This document shows, in pieces, positions 17,518-25,578 of a DNA stretch of 37,129 nt. The notes beneath the pieces are model-generated. The model saw only the letters and a list, made by a program, of their open reading frames with translations. It was not told the DNA's origin and made no database searches. A program made the translations under genes and the position numbers. Origin of the DNA: Cytophagales bacterium (GTDB lineage Bacteria > Bacteroidota > Bacteroidia > Cytophagales > Cyclobacteriaceae); the NCBI GenBank assembly GCA_013298505.1, contig JAAFHY010000025.1:1-37129 (forward strand). Reading direction: 5' to 3'. Position 1 is the first letter of the stretch. Every line of letters starts with the position of its first letter.

Positions 17518-17826
17518 ATGTACGCAATTGTAGACATCGCAGGAAAGCAGTTCAAAGTGGCTAAAGATCAATATATCTATGCACCCAGGATGGAAGGCGA
17601 AACTGGCACAATCGTGTCATTCGATAAAGTCCTTCTAACTGATAATGGTGGTTCAATAGAAGTTGGCGCCCCTACTGTAAAAGGAGTGAAGGTATCTGGT
17701 AAGATATTGGAGCATGTAAAAGGTGATAAGGTGATCGTATTCAAAAAGAAGCGTAGAAAAGGATACGCTAAAAGAAACGGACATCGTGAACAATTCACCA
17801 AAGTTCAGATTGAGAGTATTGGCTAA
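17518..17826 (+). CDS. rplU: Ribosomal protein L21
   Basis: This is a 102-residue protein of the large ribosomal subunit with the normal start MYAIVDIAGKQFKVAKDQYI and the conserved basic tail KKRRKGYAKRNGHREQFTKV, then QIESIG. It is the first gene of the usual rplU-rpmA pair and directly follows a consensus promoter. The spacing to rpmA is unusually long (115 bases) and is filled by tandem octamers. Confidence 0.97.
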   Translation: MYAIVDIAGKQFKVAKDQYIYAPRMEGETGTIVSFDKVLLTDNGGSIEVGAPTVKGVKVSGKILEHVKGDKVIVFKKKRRKGYAKRNGHREQFTKVQIESIG

Positions 17827-17832
17827 TTAATT

Positions 17833-17884
17833 AATTCGATAATTCGATAATTCGATAATTCGATAATTCGATAATTCGATAATT
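17833..17884. repeat. Tandem octamer array, six AATTCGAT units
   Basis: Six exact head-to-tail copies of AATTCGAT (17833-17880) are followed by a partial copy AATT. Each unit contains TCGA and near-palindromic AT-rich words. The array begins 7 bases after the rplU stop, inside the rplU-rpmA transcript. Confidence 0.9.
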
Positions 17885-17904
17885 TCAATTAGGACGCAAA
17901 AATT

Positions 17905-17936
17905 AACGAATCAACAAATCAACACATCAACGAATT
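17905..17936. repeat. Second octamer array, four AACNNATY units
   Basis: Four tandem octamers read aacgaatc, aacaaatc, aacacatc, aacgaatt. They end six bases before the rpmA ATG. The period equals that of the neighbouring AATTCGAT array but the unit differs. Confidence 0.75.
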
Positions 17937-17941
17937 AAATT

Positions 17942-18190
17942 ATGGCACATAAAAAAGGAGAAGGTAAAGTAAAAAACGGCCGCGAATCGGAAAGTAAAAG
18001 ATTGGGCATAAAGAAGTTTGGTGGCCAGCAAGTAATTGGAGGCAATATTATTGTGCGTCAGCGCGGAACAAAGCATCATCCTGGCAGAAATGTGGGGATG
18101 GGTAAAGACCATACGCTATTCGCTCTCATTCCAGGGACGGTAGTTTTCAAAAAAGGAAAGGAAAACAAGTCATTTGTTTCTGTAGCTTAG
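17942..18190 (+). CDS. rpmA: Ribosomal protein L27
   Basis: This 82-residue large-subunit protein lies near the peptidyl transferase centre. It begins directly [20 protein letters not shown] with no cleavable N-terminal extension of the Firmicutes type, then LGIKKFGGQ and [10 protein letters not shown], the family core. It is co-transcribed with rplU and followed by a strong palindromic terminator. Confidence 0.97.
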   Translation: MAHKKGEGKVKNGRESESKRLGIKKFGGQQVIGGNIIVRQRGTKHHPGRNVGMGKDHTLFALIPGTVVFKKGKENKSFVSVA

Positions 18191-18221
18191 CAGTTTACTT
18201 ATTAAATTAGTAGTTTACTTT

Positions 18222-18261
18222 AAAAAAAAGGTGAATTTCGATCGAAATTCACCTTTTTTTT
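18222..18261. terminator. Terminator after rpmA
   Basis: A 24-base perfect palindrome (ggtgaatttcga paired with tcgaaattcacc, 18230-18253) is flanked by eight A residues on the left and eight T residues on the right. It separates the ribosomal operon from the susC operon. Confidence 0.92.
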
Positions 18262-18410
18262 CTGATTCAAGTCTTTGGAAATTTTAAAAATTTAAGGGAT
18301 TACGGAAACAACCAAATAAAATTTTTTAAAAAAATCCATTTGCAGTATTTAATCTATGTTAATAATACCTTAATTTAGTGGACTTAATTTATTAACCTAA
18401 ACCAAAACCT

Positions 18411-21400
18411 ATGAAGAAGTTTTTACTAATGTGCTTCTCGCTTTGTTTTGTGCTCAGTGCTTGGGCGCAAGATCGGGTGATTACAGGTAAGGTCTCGTCC
18501 GCAGAAGACGGATCTGCCTTACCTGGTGTGAATGTTGTTGTGAAAGGAACAACAAATGGAACTGTTACTGATGCCGATGGAAAGTATTCACTTAGCATAC
18601 CTTCGTCAGGAGGGAGCTTGGTTTTTTCTTTTATTGGATTGCAAACTTCAGAAGTTCCGGTTGGAGAAAGAACTGTCGTTGACGTTCAACTAGGATTGGA
18701 CGTTACCCAGCTTTCTGAGGTTGTCGTAACAGCACAAGGTGTCGCTAGAGAAACGAAGTCGCTAGGGTACGCAACAACGACAATTTCTTCTTCTGCATTA
18801 GCAGATAAACCAGAAACAGACGTTGGTAGAGCATTACAAGGAAGAACACCTGGGCTTCAAATTTTGAATTCCTCTGGTTTGGCAGGATCTGGATCTAGGG
18901 TAAACATTCGTGGAAATAGCTCCATTACAGGTGATACCCAGCCACTTTGGGTTGTTGATGGTGTGCCTATTAATACATCGTCAAATGATATTAACTCAAA
19001 CTTTAGAGATGGGCAAGTTGCTCCCACGCGTTTTTTGGATTTAGATCCAAATAATATTGAATCCATGAGCGTTTTAAGAGGTTTAAGTGCAACCACTACC
19101 TATGGATCTCAAGGGCGTAATGGTGTGATTTTGGTTACTACAAAGACGGGTGCAACAGGTCAGAAGCAAAATAAATTTCAAGCTTCGATCGGCCAATCAT
19201 ATTTTGTTACAGAAGCAATTCTACCAGAATATCAAAATAAATGGGCAAATGGTTTTGATGGAGCCTATGGAGAATTTTTTAGTAATTGGGGCAGCTTGTT
19301 TAATGGCAAGCCTACTGGGGTCAGACACCCTTACTGGGAGCATAGAGCCCTGTTTCCTCAATTTCCTGAATTCGCTATCACAGGTGGAACGACTGACGCT
19401 GGTTACATTCCAGTTGCCCAGCCGAACAACGTTAGTGATTTCTTCCAAAGAGGTGCATCGTCAACAACTTCTATAAACTTAGGCGCATCTAATCAGTTTG
19501 GCAGTTTCTCATTTAACTACAGCCATTTAAATGAGGATGGTTTTATAAAAAATAATAATGTTGTAAGGGATAATTTTTCATTGGGGGGCAATACTAAATT
19601 AACTGATAAGTTGACTCTTTCAAGTACCTTCAATTTCGTAAGGACGAGTTTTCAAACACCGCCATCGGGAGCTGGTACAGGTTCTAATTCTATTGGTGGC
19701 CCTTCTGTTTTTGCCAATTTGTTTTACACTCCAAGAAATATTGATTTATCTAGGTGGCCTTGGGAAAATCCAATTACAAAGGCAAGTGTTTATTATAGAA
19801 ACAACAATAGTATCACTAATCCCTATTGGTTACTAAACAATTCTAAACAATCTAGTGTAACAAATAGGTTTTTTTCCAGTTCGAATGTTACATATAAGTT
19901 GAAGGATTGGGTTAGTTTAACTTACCGACTAGGATTAGACACTTACTCAGAAGATCAATCATATTATGTTAATAAGGGCGGTGTAGGATTTGATTCTAAT
20001 CTGACTCCGGGTGCTCTACGAACTACTACTTCATCTAATACGATTTACGACCACTCTTTCTTAGCTTCTATAAATAAGGACTTAAATCAAGATTTGGATT
20101 TGACTGCCTTAGTAGGATTTAATTATCGTGCCAATTCGTTCAAACAAACTGGCTTAGAGAGTTTGGGTCAAGTTGTTCATAATTTACTTGAGCACAGAAA
20201 CTTTACGTCAACGCAAGCCAAAGATTATAGAGGAAATAACCTGAATTTTGTACGTAACAGTGCAATAGCTGGTATCTTCTTTGACGCAAATCTCGGGTAC
20301 AAGGATTATTTGTTCCTAAATCTTTCAGGAAGAAATGACTGGTCATCTACTTTAGAGCCTGAGAATAGATCTCTTTTTTATCCTGGTGCTAGCGTAGCTT
20401 TTGTTCCTACCGCTGCATTTCCAGAATTTGCATCTAGTTTCTTAGATTTTCTGAAAGTAAGAGTTGCTTACGGAACATCAGCTAATTTTGGAGCTCCTTA
20501 TAATACTCGCCCTACTTTAACACTTAATGCCCAAACAAGAACGGATAATGGTGGAAATGTAATTACATCGTCACAACCATCATTATTGGCTAATAAAAGT
20601 CTTAAACCAGAATTATTGTCTGAATTAGAGTTTGGCGTTGAATCTAAACTCTTCCAGAGCAGAGTTCGACTTGATCTATCCGTCTATAACAGACAAGCAA
20701 AAGATCAGATTATCCAAAGGCCATTAGATCCTTCAACTGGCTATACAGACGTTTTTATTAATGCAGGTACGATTGAAAACTCAGGAATTGAAATATCACT
20801 TGGTGCTACACCTATAAAAACAGAAGACTGGAATTTGGATGTTACTGTAAACTTCACTCGTAATAGGAGTTTGGTAAAATCACTTCCAGATGGTTCTAAA
20901 GAAATTCTTGTGAATGGATTTAGCAATCTAGGTAATTTTGCTATCGAAGGTCAGCCTTTAAACGTAATTAAAGGTACTTACGTAGAGAAATCGCCAAACG
21001 GCCAGTTGGTAGTTAATGCTCAGGGCGATTACAAACCAGCTGCGGAGATTGGAATCATTGCAGATCCAAATCCAAATTGGTTAGGTTCAGTAATCACGAA
21101 CCTTACATGGAAAGGATTTAGTTTTGGAATGCAGTGGGATTATGTACAAGGAGGTCAAACTTATTCATATTCAGCAGCTACGATGGTAGCTCGCGGTGTT
21201 GGCAAGGATCTCGAGAGTTTTGATCCTACACTTCCTCTTATTTTGCCAGGTGTAAGAGAAATATTAGACGGTAATAACGCTGTAACAGGGTACCGAGCTA
21301 ATGATATTCCATTAACAACTTCTGGTGTATTCTTCGGTAATACCATTATTGGTGGTTCACCAGACGACAGAGGTGTGTACGATGCAACTCGTGTTAGATT

Positions 21401-21638
21401 TAGAGAGATTTCTTTGGGATATAACCTTCCTAAGTCTTTGTTGACTAGATTTAAAATTAAAGCGGTTAACATTTCTCTAGTTGGTAACAATCTTTGGTTT
21501 AGATCAATTAACGCCCCTAGGTATGCTAATGCCGACTTTGATAGGACTGCTTTTGGAGCTAACAATGGTGCCGGTTTTGATTTCTTGGGTGGGCCATCTG
21601 CACGCAGATATGGTATTAACCTGAAAGTGACCTTTTAA
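18411..21638 (+). CDS. SusC/RagA family TonB-linked outer membrane protein
   Basis: This is an outer-membrane beta-barrel transporter of 1075 residues that takes up ligands delivered by its SusD partner, energised by TonB. Order of parts: signal peptide MKKFLLMCFSLCFVLSAWAQ (1-20); carboxypeptidase-like regulatory domain from ITGKVSSAEDGSALPGVNVV to about 100; LSEVVVTAQG leading into the plug (about 112-225, with VGRALQGRTPGLQI, RVNIRGNSSI, PLWVVDGVPIN and TTYGSQGRNGVILVTTK); then a long barrel ending in SARRYGINLKVTF, whose terminal Phe suits the BAM machinery. The susD-like gene follows after 21 bases. No glycoside hydrolase, sulfatase or sensor gene is nearby, so the ligand cannot be inferred. 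A weak TTTG-N20-TA element (18339-18364) may be its promoter. Confidence 0.96.
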   Translation: MKKFLLMCFSLCFVLSAWAQDRVITGKVSSAEDGSALPGVNVVVKGTTNGTVTDADGKYSLSIPSSGGSLVFSFIGLQTSEVPVGERTVVDVQLGLDVTQLSEVVVTAQGVARETKSLGYATTTISSSALADKPETDVGRALQGRTPGLQILNSSGLAGSGSRVNIRGNSSITGDTQPLWVVDGVPINTSSNDINSNFRDGQVAPTRFLDLDPNNIESMSVLRGLSATTTYGSQGRNGVILVTTKTGATGQKQNKFQASIGQSYFVTEAILPEYQNKWANGFDGAYGEFFSNWGSLFNGKPTGVRHPYWEHRALFPQFPEFAITGGTTDAGYIPVAQPNNVSDFFQRGASSTTSINLGASNQFGSFSFNYSHLNEDGFIKNNNVVRDNFSLGGNTKLTDKLTLSSTFNFVRTSFQTPPSGAGTGSNSIGGPSVFANLFYTPRNIDLSRWPWENPITKASVYYRNNNSITNPYWLLNNSKQSSVTNRFFSSSNVTYKLKDWVSLTYRLGLDTYSEDQSYYVNKGGVGFDSNLTPGALRTTTSSNTIYDHSFLASINKDLNQDLDLTALVGFNYRANSFKQTGLESLGQVVHNLLEHRNFTSTQAKDYRGNNLNFVRNSAIAGIFFDANLGYKDYLFLNLSGRNDWSSTLEPENRSLFYPGASVAFVPTAAFPEFASSFLDFLKVRVAYGTSANFGAPYNTRPTLTLNAQTRTDNGGNVITSSQPSLLANKSLKPELLSELEFGVESKLFQSRVRLDLSVYNRQAKDQIIQRPLDPSTGYTDVFINAGTIENSGIEISLGATPIKTEDWNLDVTVNFTRNRSLVKSLPDGSKEILVNGFSNLGNFAIEGQPLNVIKGTYVEKSPNGQLVVNAQGDYKPAAEIGIIADPNPNWLGSVITNLTWKGFSFGMQWDYVQGGQTYSYSAATMVARGVGKDLESFDPTLPLILPGVREILDGNNAVTGYRANDIPLTTSGVFFGNTIIGGSPDDRGVYDATRVRFREISLGYNLPKSLLTRFKIKAVNISLVGNNLWFRSINAPRYANADFDRTAFGANNGAGFDFLGGPSARRYGINLKVTF

Positions 21639-21659
21639 TTAATTTTAAACTTTTAACAG

Positions 21660-23336
21660 ATGAAAGACATATTTAAAAAGTTTGGATTCATTCTTGTATT
21701 TCTTGTTACATCATGTAGTCTAGATGGTGACTTGAATAACCCGAATGATATTAATGTAGGCAGCGCAGATGTAAATCTGATTATGAATGCCATACAATAC
21801 AATTTTGCGGATTTCCATAATCGTGTTTCTGGAGTTACTGGTCGACTGGTTAGATTAGAATCAATGACTGCAGGAGATCGTTATGCTACAGCTGTTCGGA
21901 GTACCACTACTGATGGGTTGTGGACTGTGGCTTATCAACGTACATTGGTTAATATAGAAACCTTGTTACCTCTTGCTCAGGCTGCCGGTTTAACCACCCA
22001 TGTAGCTGTTGCTAAGATACTTAAAGCTTATGTATATATTACATTAGTAGATATTTATGGAGATGTTCCTCAAGCTGATGCATTGAAAGGAATTTCGGGG
22101 AACTTTAATCCCGGTTCAACAAGCGGAAGCGAGGCTTATACAAAAGCTATCTCTTTGATAGCTGAAGCAAGAACCGAACTGGAAAAAACTGGGTCAGCGG
22201 TAGGTGGTTTACTTTCAAGAGATGTTTATTACGGTGGTAACAGAGATCGATGGTATGCCCTTGCAAACACGCTTGAACTAAAAGCTTGGCTCAATATTTC
22301 TCTAATGGATTCAAGGAAAGCAGAGGCGAATGCCAAAATTGATGCTTTGATAGCAGGGGGCTTGGCAGCTGATAAAGGATTGATTGATACGGAGGCCGAG
22401 AACTTTACTTACAAGTATGCAGGTGTTACAGTCCCTGCCTCTCGTCATCCACTTTATGATCAATACTATGACCCGATCATTGCAAATGCAGGCGGATATA
22501 TTGGTAACTGGTTTATGTGGGAACTTTACCAAGGTAATGGTGTTCAAGACCCAAGATGGAGATATTATTTGTATCGCCAAGTGGGTAGTAATGCTGAGGC
22601 TTTCAGGCGAGATCCTAAGAACGTGGGCTGTGGTGTAATACCAGCTCATTATGCAAGCGGTAATTTTATCTTTTGTCAATTTGAGCCTGGGTTTTATGGA
22701 AGAGACCATGGTGATGATTCTGGTACAAATCCAGATTCTCCATTTATTACATGTGCGGGAGTTTATCCTGCGGGAGGTAAGATTGATGCTAAGCCAACTA
22801 CAGATAGAACATTTTACGAGCCTACTAGGCAAGGCGATGGTGCTAATGGTGCAGGAATCGAACCTATATTTATGTCTTTTTATACAGACTTTATGAAGGC
22901 GGAGTATCTAATTAGAAAGAGTAATGATGTAGCTGGAGCGAAGACTGCACTTGCAACGGCCATAGCTAATTCCATTTCTCAAATAAGGAGTTTTGCAACT
23001 TCTAAGGGGCAGGCTTTACCAGCGGGGCTAGAGCCCTCAACTTCAGCGTATCAGTCTGCTGTGGCTACTAAATACGATGCAGCTTCTAATAAAATGGATA
23101 TTATCGGTCGTGAGTTTTATATGTCTTGTTTTGGAAATGGGCTTGAAGCCTACAACTTGTATAGGAGAACAGGTGCTCCAAAAAATATGCAGCCAACCAG
23201 AGTAATTAATTCTGGCGTATTCTTTAGTTCTTTAGTTTATCCAGCTCTTTATGTAAACCTAAACAGTTCGGCAACACAAAAGAATCCTGAAGTTGTTAAT
23301 CGAGTTTTCTGGGCACCAGCAATAACTCTAAACTAA
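21660..23336 (+). CDS. SusD/RagB family surface lipoprotein
   Basis: This is a 558-residue lipoprotein with the lipobox LVTSC (Cys19), expected at the cell surface as the ligand-binding lid of the SusC barrel. The N-terminal SusD-like part contains LDGDLNNPNDINVG, the TPR-like helices VAKILKAYVYITLVDIYGDV (a strong family signature) and the YTKAISLIAEAR helix. The C-terminal region contains MKAEYLIRKSNDVAGAKTAL. These features are closer to the SusD-like_2 group than to classical starch SusD. It is co-transcribed with susC and with the lipoprotein gene that follows after 9 bases. Confidence 0.93.
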   Translation: MKDIFKKFGFILVFLVTSCSLDGDLNNPNDINVGSADVNLIMNAIQYNFADFHNRVSGVTGRLVRLESMTAGDRYATAVRSTTTDGLWTVAYQRTLVNIETLLPLAQAAGLTTHVAVAKILKAYVYITLVDIYGDVPQADALKGISGNFNPGSTSGSEAYTKAISLIAEARTELEKTGSAVGGLLSRDVYYGGNRDRWYALANTLELKAWLNISLMDSRKAEANAKIDALIAGGLAADKGLIDTEAENFTYKYAGVTVPASRHPLYDQYYDPIIANAGGYIGNWFMWELYQGNGVQDPRWRYYLYRQVGSNAEAFRRDPKNVGCGVIPAHYASGNFIFCQFEPGFYGRDHGDDSGTNPDSPFITCAGVYPAGGKIDAKPTTDRTFYEPTRQGDGANGAGIEPIFMSFYTDFMKAEYLIRKSNDVAGAKTALATAIANSISQIRSFATSKGQALPAGLEPSTSAYQSAVATKYDAASNKMDIIGREFYMSCFGNGLEAYNLYRRTGAPKNMQPTRVINSGVFFSSLVYPALYVNLNSSATQKNPEVVNRVFWAPAITLN

Positions 23337-23345
23337 TTTTAATTT

Positions 23346-25049
23346 ATGAGAAATTATATAAAAGGTATTTTATTAGTGGTATTAGTATCTGTTGCATTTT
23401 CTTGTGCAGATGAAGCCTTAGATCCACTACAATTTGAGAAAGTAAAAAAAGGTACGTTATTGGTATTACGCGGCACCCAACTAGATGCTCTTTATTTTGA
23501 TGGAGCAGATTATGGCGACTCTTTTTTCGTTAACGATATTCAAACTGGTGAAGCGTTTGAATACGAGGCTGAATTTCTTTCAGCAGATCAAAATTCGTTA
23601 GAAAGTGTTGATATTTTTATTTACAAGAATGTATTACTAAAAGATAAGGCAGGTAAAGACTCTATTGTAACCTCTCGCTTACCTCAACCTGTAGTAAATA
23701 TTAATGCTTCGGCTTTTCAAAAGACCGATAAGTATTTGGGGCCATGGACTTCGATTTCAATATCCTTGTCTAGTATTTTGACAGCGGTTGGGGAAACTCT
23801 CGATACTCCAGAAAAAATAGCGACTTTCTTTAAAGTTTATAGCGGAGGCATCATAATGGAGAGTGACTTAAATTTAAAGGACGGGTCTAAAGTTCTAGCT
23901 GCTGATTTAGTTGCCGGAGGTTTGGTCGAAAGCGACCAGTTCTATCCAGCCCAAAAGTTGACATACGGAGTGAGAGATATTGAAGATGCGAAGCCCGTTG
24001 CAACCTTAAGTCAAAGAGGTCAGGTAGGTGCAGTGGTTGCAGGTAAGGTAACTAGAACAGTCGTTCCCTTAAGAAACGGAGTAAAGGATACTCTTAATAT
24101 AGTGTTTGATCAAGCAATTGCTACTCCACCTTCAGTTGCTATTATTCCTGCGTCAGCTGGGACCATTGGAGCAGTAACGCCAGTAGCTGGAAAAGACAAT
24201 CAGTTTTATGTAGCTTTTGTTGCTGGTGCTTCTTATACTGGAGTCACCAAATTTGCAGTTACTGGGGCTACTTCAGCAGTTGCTGGTGCCCAATTGGGAT
24301 TAATACAAAGTGAAACCACATCTGGTATTGCTGGGATAGCTGTCGATAACGAAGCTCCTCAAAATTTAAGCTTTACTACTGGAACCAGATTGGGAAAGGG
24401 TCAGAGTGCGACCATTACTCTTAGATTTAATGAACCGATTGGTACAGCTCCAACGGTTACTATTACACCAGGAACAACAGGTGTTGACGGAGTTACTAAT
24501 GCGAAAACCGCATTAAGTTCGGATAAGCTAACGGCCACATATGTTTATGAGTACAAAGACCTAGATGGAGATGCTACTCATGGAGATGCAACTGTAGCTA
24601 TTAGTGGTGGGGCAGATGTAGCAGGAAACCCTGTTGCTTCTATCGTGTCTAAGCCATTAACAATTGATATTGGTGCTGCACCAGCTCCATCAATTATCTT
24701 GGATCCTACTAAATATGATTGGGGAACTCAAATTAAGTGGACAGTAACTTACGCAGTTGGTGGTTCTAATCCAGGAGGATCAACTTCTGGTACTGTCTAT
24801 TTTGTTGCTTTGAAAGCTGGGGATGCTGCTCCTACTGGATTTGTCGGGGGTGATGTTCCAGCGTTTAATATGGCAACAGATGTTTCGCCTCAACAGACAG
24901 GAACTATTTCGTATACTTCTGGATCAACTGGTTCTGTGTTTTCAAATTTTGCACCTAACGGTACTTTGAATATATATGCAGTAGTAATAACCAGTAGCGG
25001 AGTTATAAGTGCCATTACACCTGTGCCTACAACGGTAACAATGAATTAA
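23346..25049 (+). CDS. Lipoprotein with Ig-like repeats, third gene of the susCD operon
   Basis: This 567-residue protein has lipobox VAFSC (Cys20) after a hydrophobic signal. The N-terminal third (about 21-215) is an unassigned beta-rich domain with GTLLVLRGTQLDALYF. It is followed by at least two repeats resembling bacterial Ig-like domains (KDTLNIVFDQAIATPPSVAI and GQSATITLRFNEPIGTAPTV), each with the TPxVxITP-type strand. A final Gly/Ser/Thr-rich domain starts about residue 445 (PSIILDPTKYDWGTQIKWTV). The position directly after susD matches that of SusE/SusF-like accessory lipoproteins that bind ligand at the surface. No enzymatic motif is seen. A strong terminator ends the operon. Confidence 0.8.
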   Translation: MRNYIKGILLVVLVSVAFSCADEALDPLQFEKVKKGTLLVLRGTQLDALYFDGADYGDSFFVNDIQTGEAFEYEAEFLSADQNSLESVDIFIYKNVLLKDKAGKDSIVTSRLPQPVVNINASAFQKTDKYLGPWTSISISLSSILTAVGETLDTPEKIATFFKVYSGGIIMESDLNLKDGSKVLAADLVAGGLVESDQFYPAQKLTYGVRDIEDAKPVATLSQRGQVGAVVAGKVTRTVVPLRNGVKDTLNIVFDQAIATPPSVAIIPASAGTIGAVTPVAGKDNQFYVAFVAGASYTGVTKFAVTGATSAVAGAQLGLIQSETTSGIAGIAVDNEAPQNLSFTTGTRLGKGQSATITLRFNEPIGTAPTVTITPGTTGVDGVTNAKTALSSDKLTATYVYEYKDLDGDATHGDATVAISGGADVAGNPVASIVSKPLTIDIGAAPAPSIILDPTKYDWGTQIKWTVTYAVGGSNPGGSTSGTVYFVALKAGDAAPTGFVGGDVPAFNMATDVSPQQTGTISYTSGSTGSVFSNFAPNGTLNIYAVVITSSGVISAITPVPTTVTMN

Positions 25050-25069
25050 TTACAATCGTTATTTTTTTT

Positions 25070-25100
25070 AAGAACTGCCCGAAAGGGCAGTTCTTTTTTT
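25070..25100 (+). terminator. Terminator of the susCD-lipoprotein operon
   Basis: aagaactgccc pairs perfectly with gggcagttctt around a gaaa tetraloop and is followed by a T tract. Confidence 0.95.
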
Positions 25101-25249
25101 GTGCCTTTTCCTCGGCTTTGAGCAAAAATGAGATGATTATATTAATGGCAGGTGGCGACCTTGCTTGCCATTACCACTCACAAACATAGCAGTCTGTACA
25201 AATGACGCAGGATGTGGGGCTACGCGAATTGATTGCCAATAACAGTGAA

Positions 25250-25286
25250 AACATCCAATGAGAGAGACTTCTCTCATTTGGATGTT
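25250..25286. repeat. 16-bp hairpin upstream of the IS
   Basis: aacatccaatgagaga (25250-25265) and tctctcatttggatgtt (25270-25286) pair with one bulged T around the loop gact. No T tract follows, so it is not a typical terminator. It lies inside the short frame 25233-25415. Confidence 0.6.
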
Positions 25287-25399
25287 CCGTTAAGGAATCA
25301 CGCTCAAATTAAAAGATCACTGGATAAAATTGATAGAAAAAACTTCAAGCGAATAAAGTTGATAATTATACAACAGTTTAATTTTTTGGGTAATGGTGC

Positions 25400-25414
25400 C
25401 AAAAATGGTTGGTG
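25400..25414 (+). repeat. IS left inverted repeat core
   Basis: CAAAAATGGTTGGTG is a perfect inverted match to 26656-26670. It lies on the transposase 3' side. Confidence 0.85.
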
Positions 25415-25510
25415 ACATTTGATTTAGATTTTCTTTTATTTCCATCGTAAATCTGAAGAGGACGCAAGCTCTGCTGGAGAGCAACTTGTTAGCAATAAGA
25501 TTTACCGACT

Positions 25511-25563
25511 GGAATGGTCAGAAGGCTCCTGTTTGAGGAGCCTTCTCTATTTGAGATCATTCC
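25511..25563. terminator. Long hairpin at the IS 3' side
   Basis: The inner stem gaaggctcc/ggagccttc (25521-25529 and 25537-25545) is perfect. The outer arms ggaatggt and atcattcc extend it across an internal loop. It sits between the IS left end and the transposase stop, where IS elements often block transcription entering from outside. Confidence 0.6.
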
Positions 25564-25578
25564 AAGAGTTTTATGGAC

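Larger units (their letters stand above)
25233..25415 (+). pseudogene. Short frame interrupted by the insertion sequence
   Basis: A frame from TTG 25233 reads through RDFSHLDVPLRNHAQIKRSL and DKIDRKNFKRIKLIIIQQFN, then crosses into the IS left end and stops at 25415. If the IS and one copy of the 9-bp duplication are removed, the frame continues as FLVTTFSQYRGAGE and stops, giving about 64 codons. The middle is charged and plausibly coding. It has no recognised family, so it could be a small gene or the tail of a decayed one. The rest of 25101-25389 shows only the hairpin at 25250-25286. Confidence 0.25.

Noticed and set aside
17833-17936. Octamer arrays as a CRISPR array
   Set aside because: Units are 8 bases with no spacers, and no cas genes are present. 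This is simple tandem repetition.
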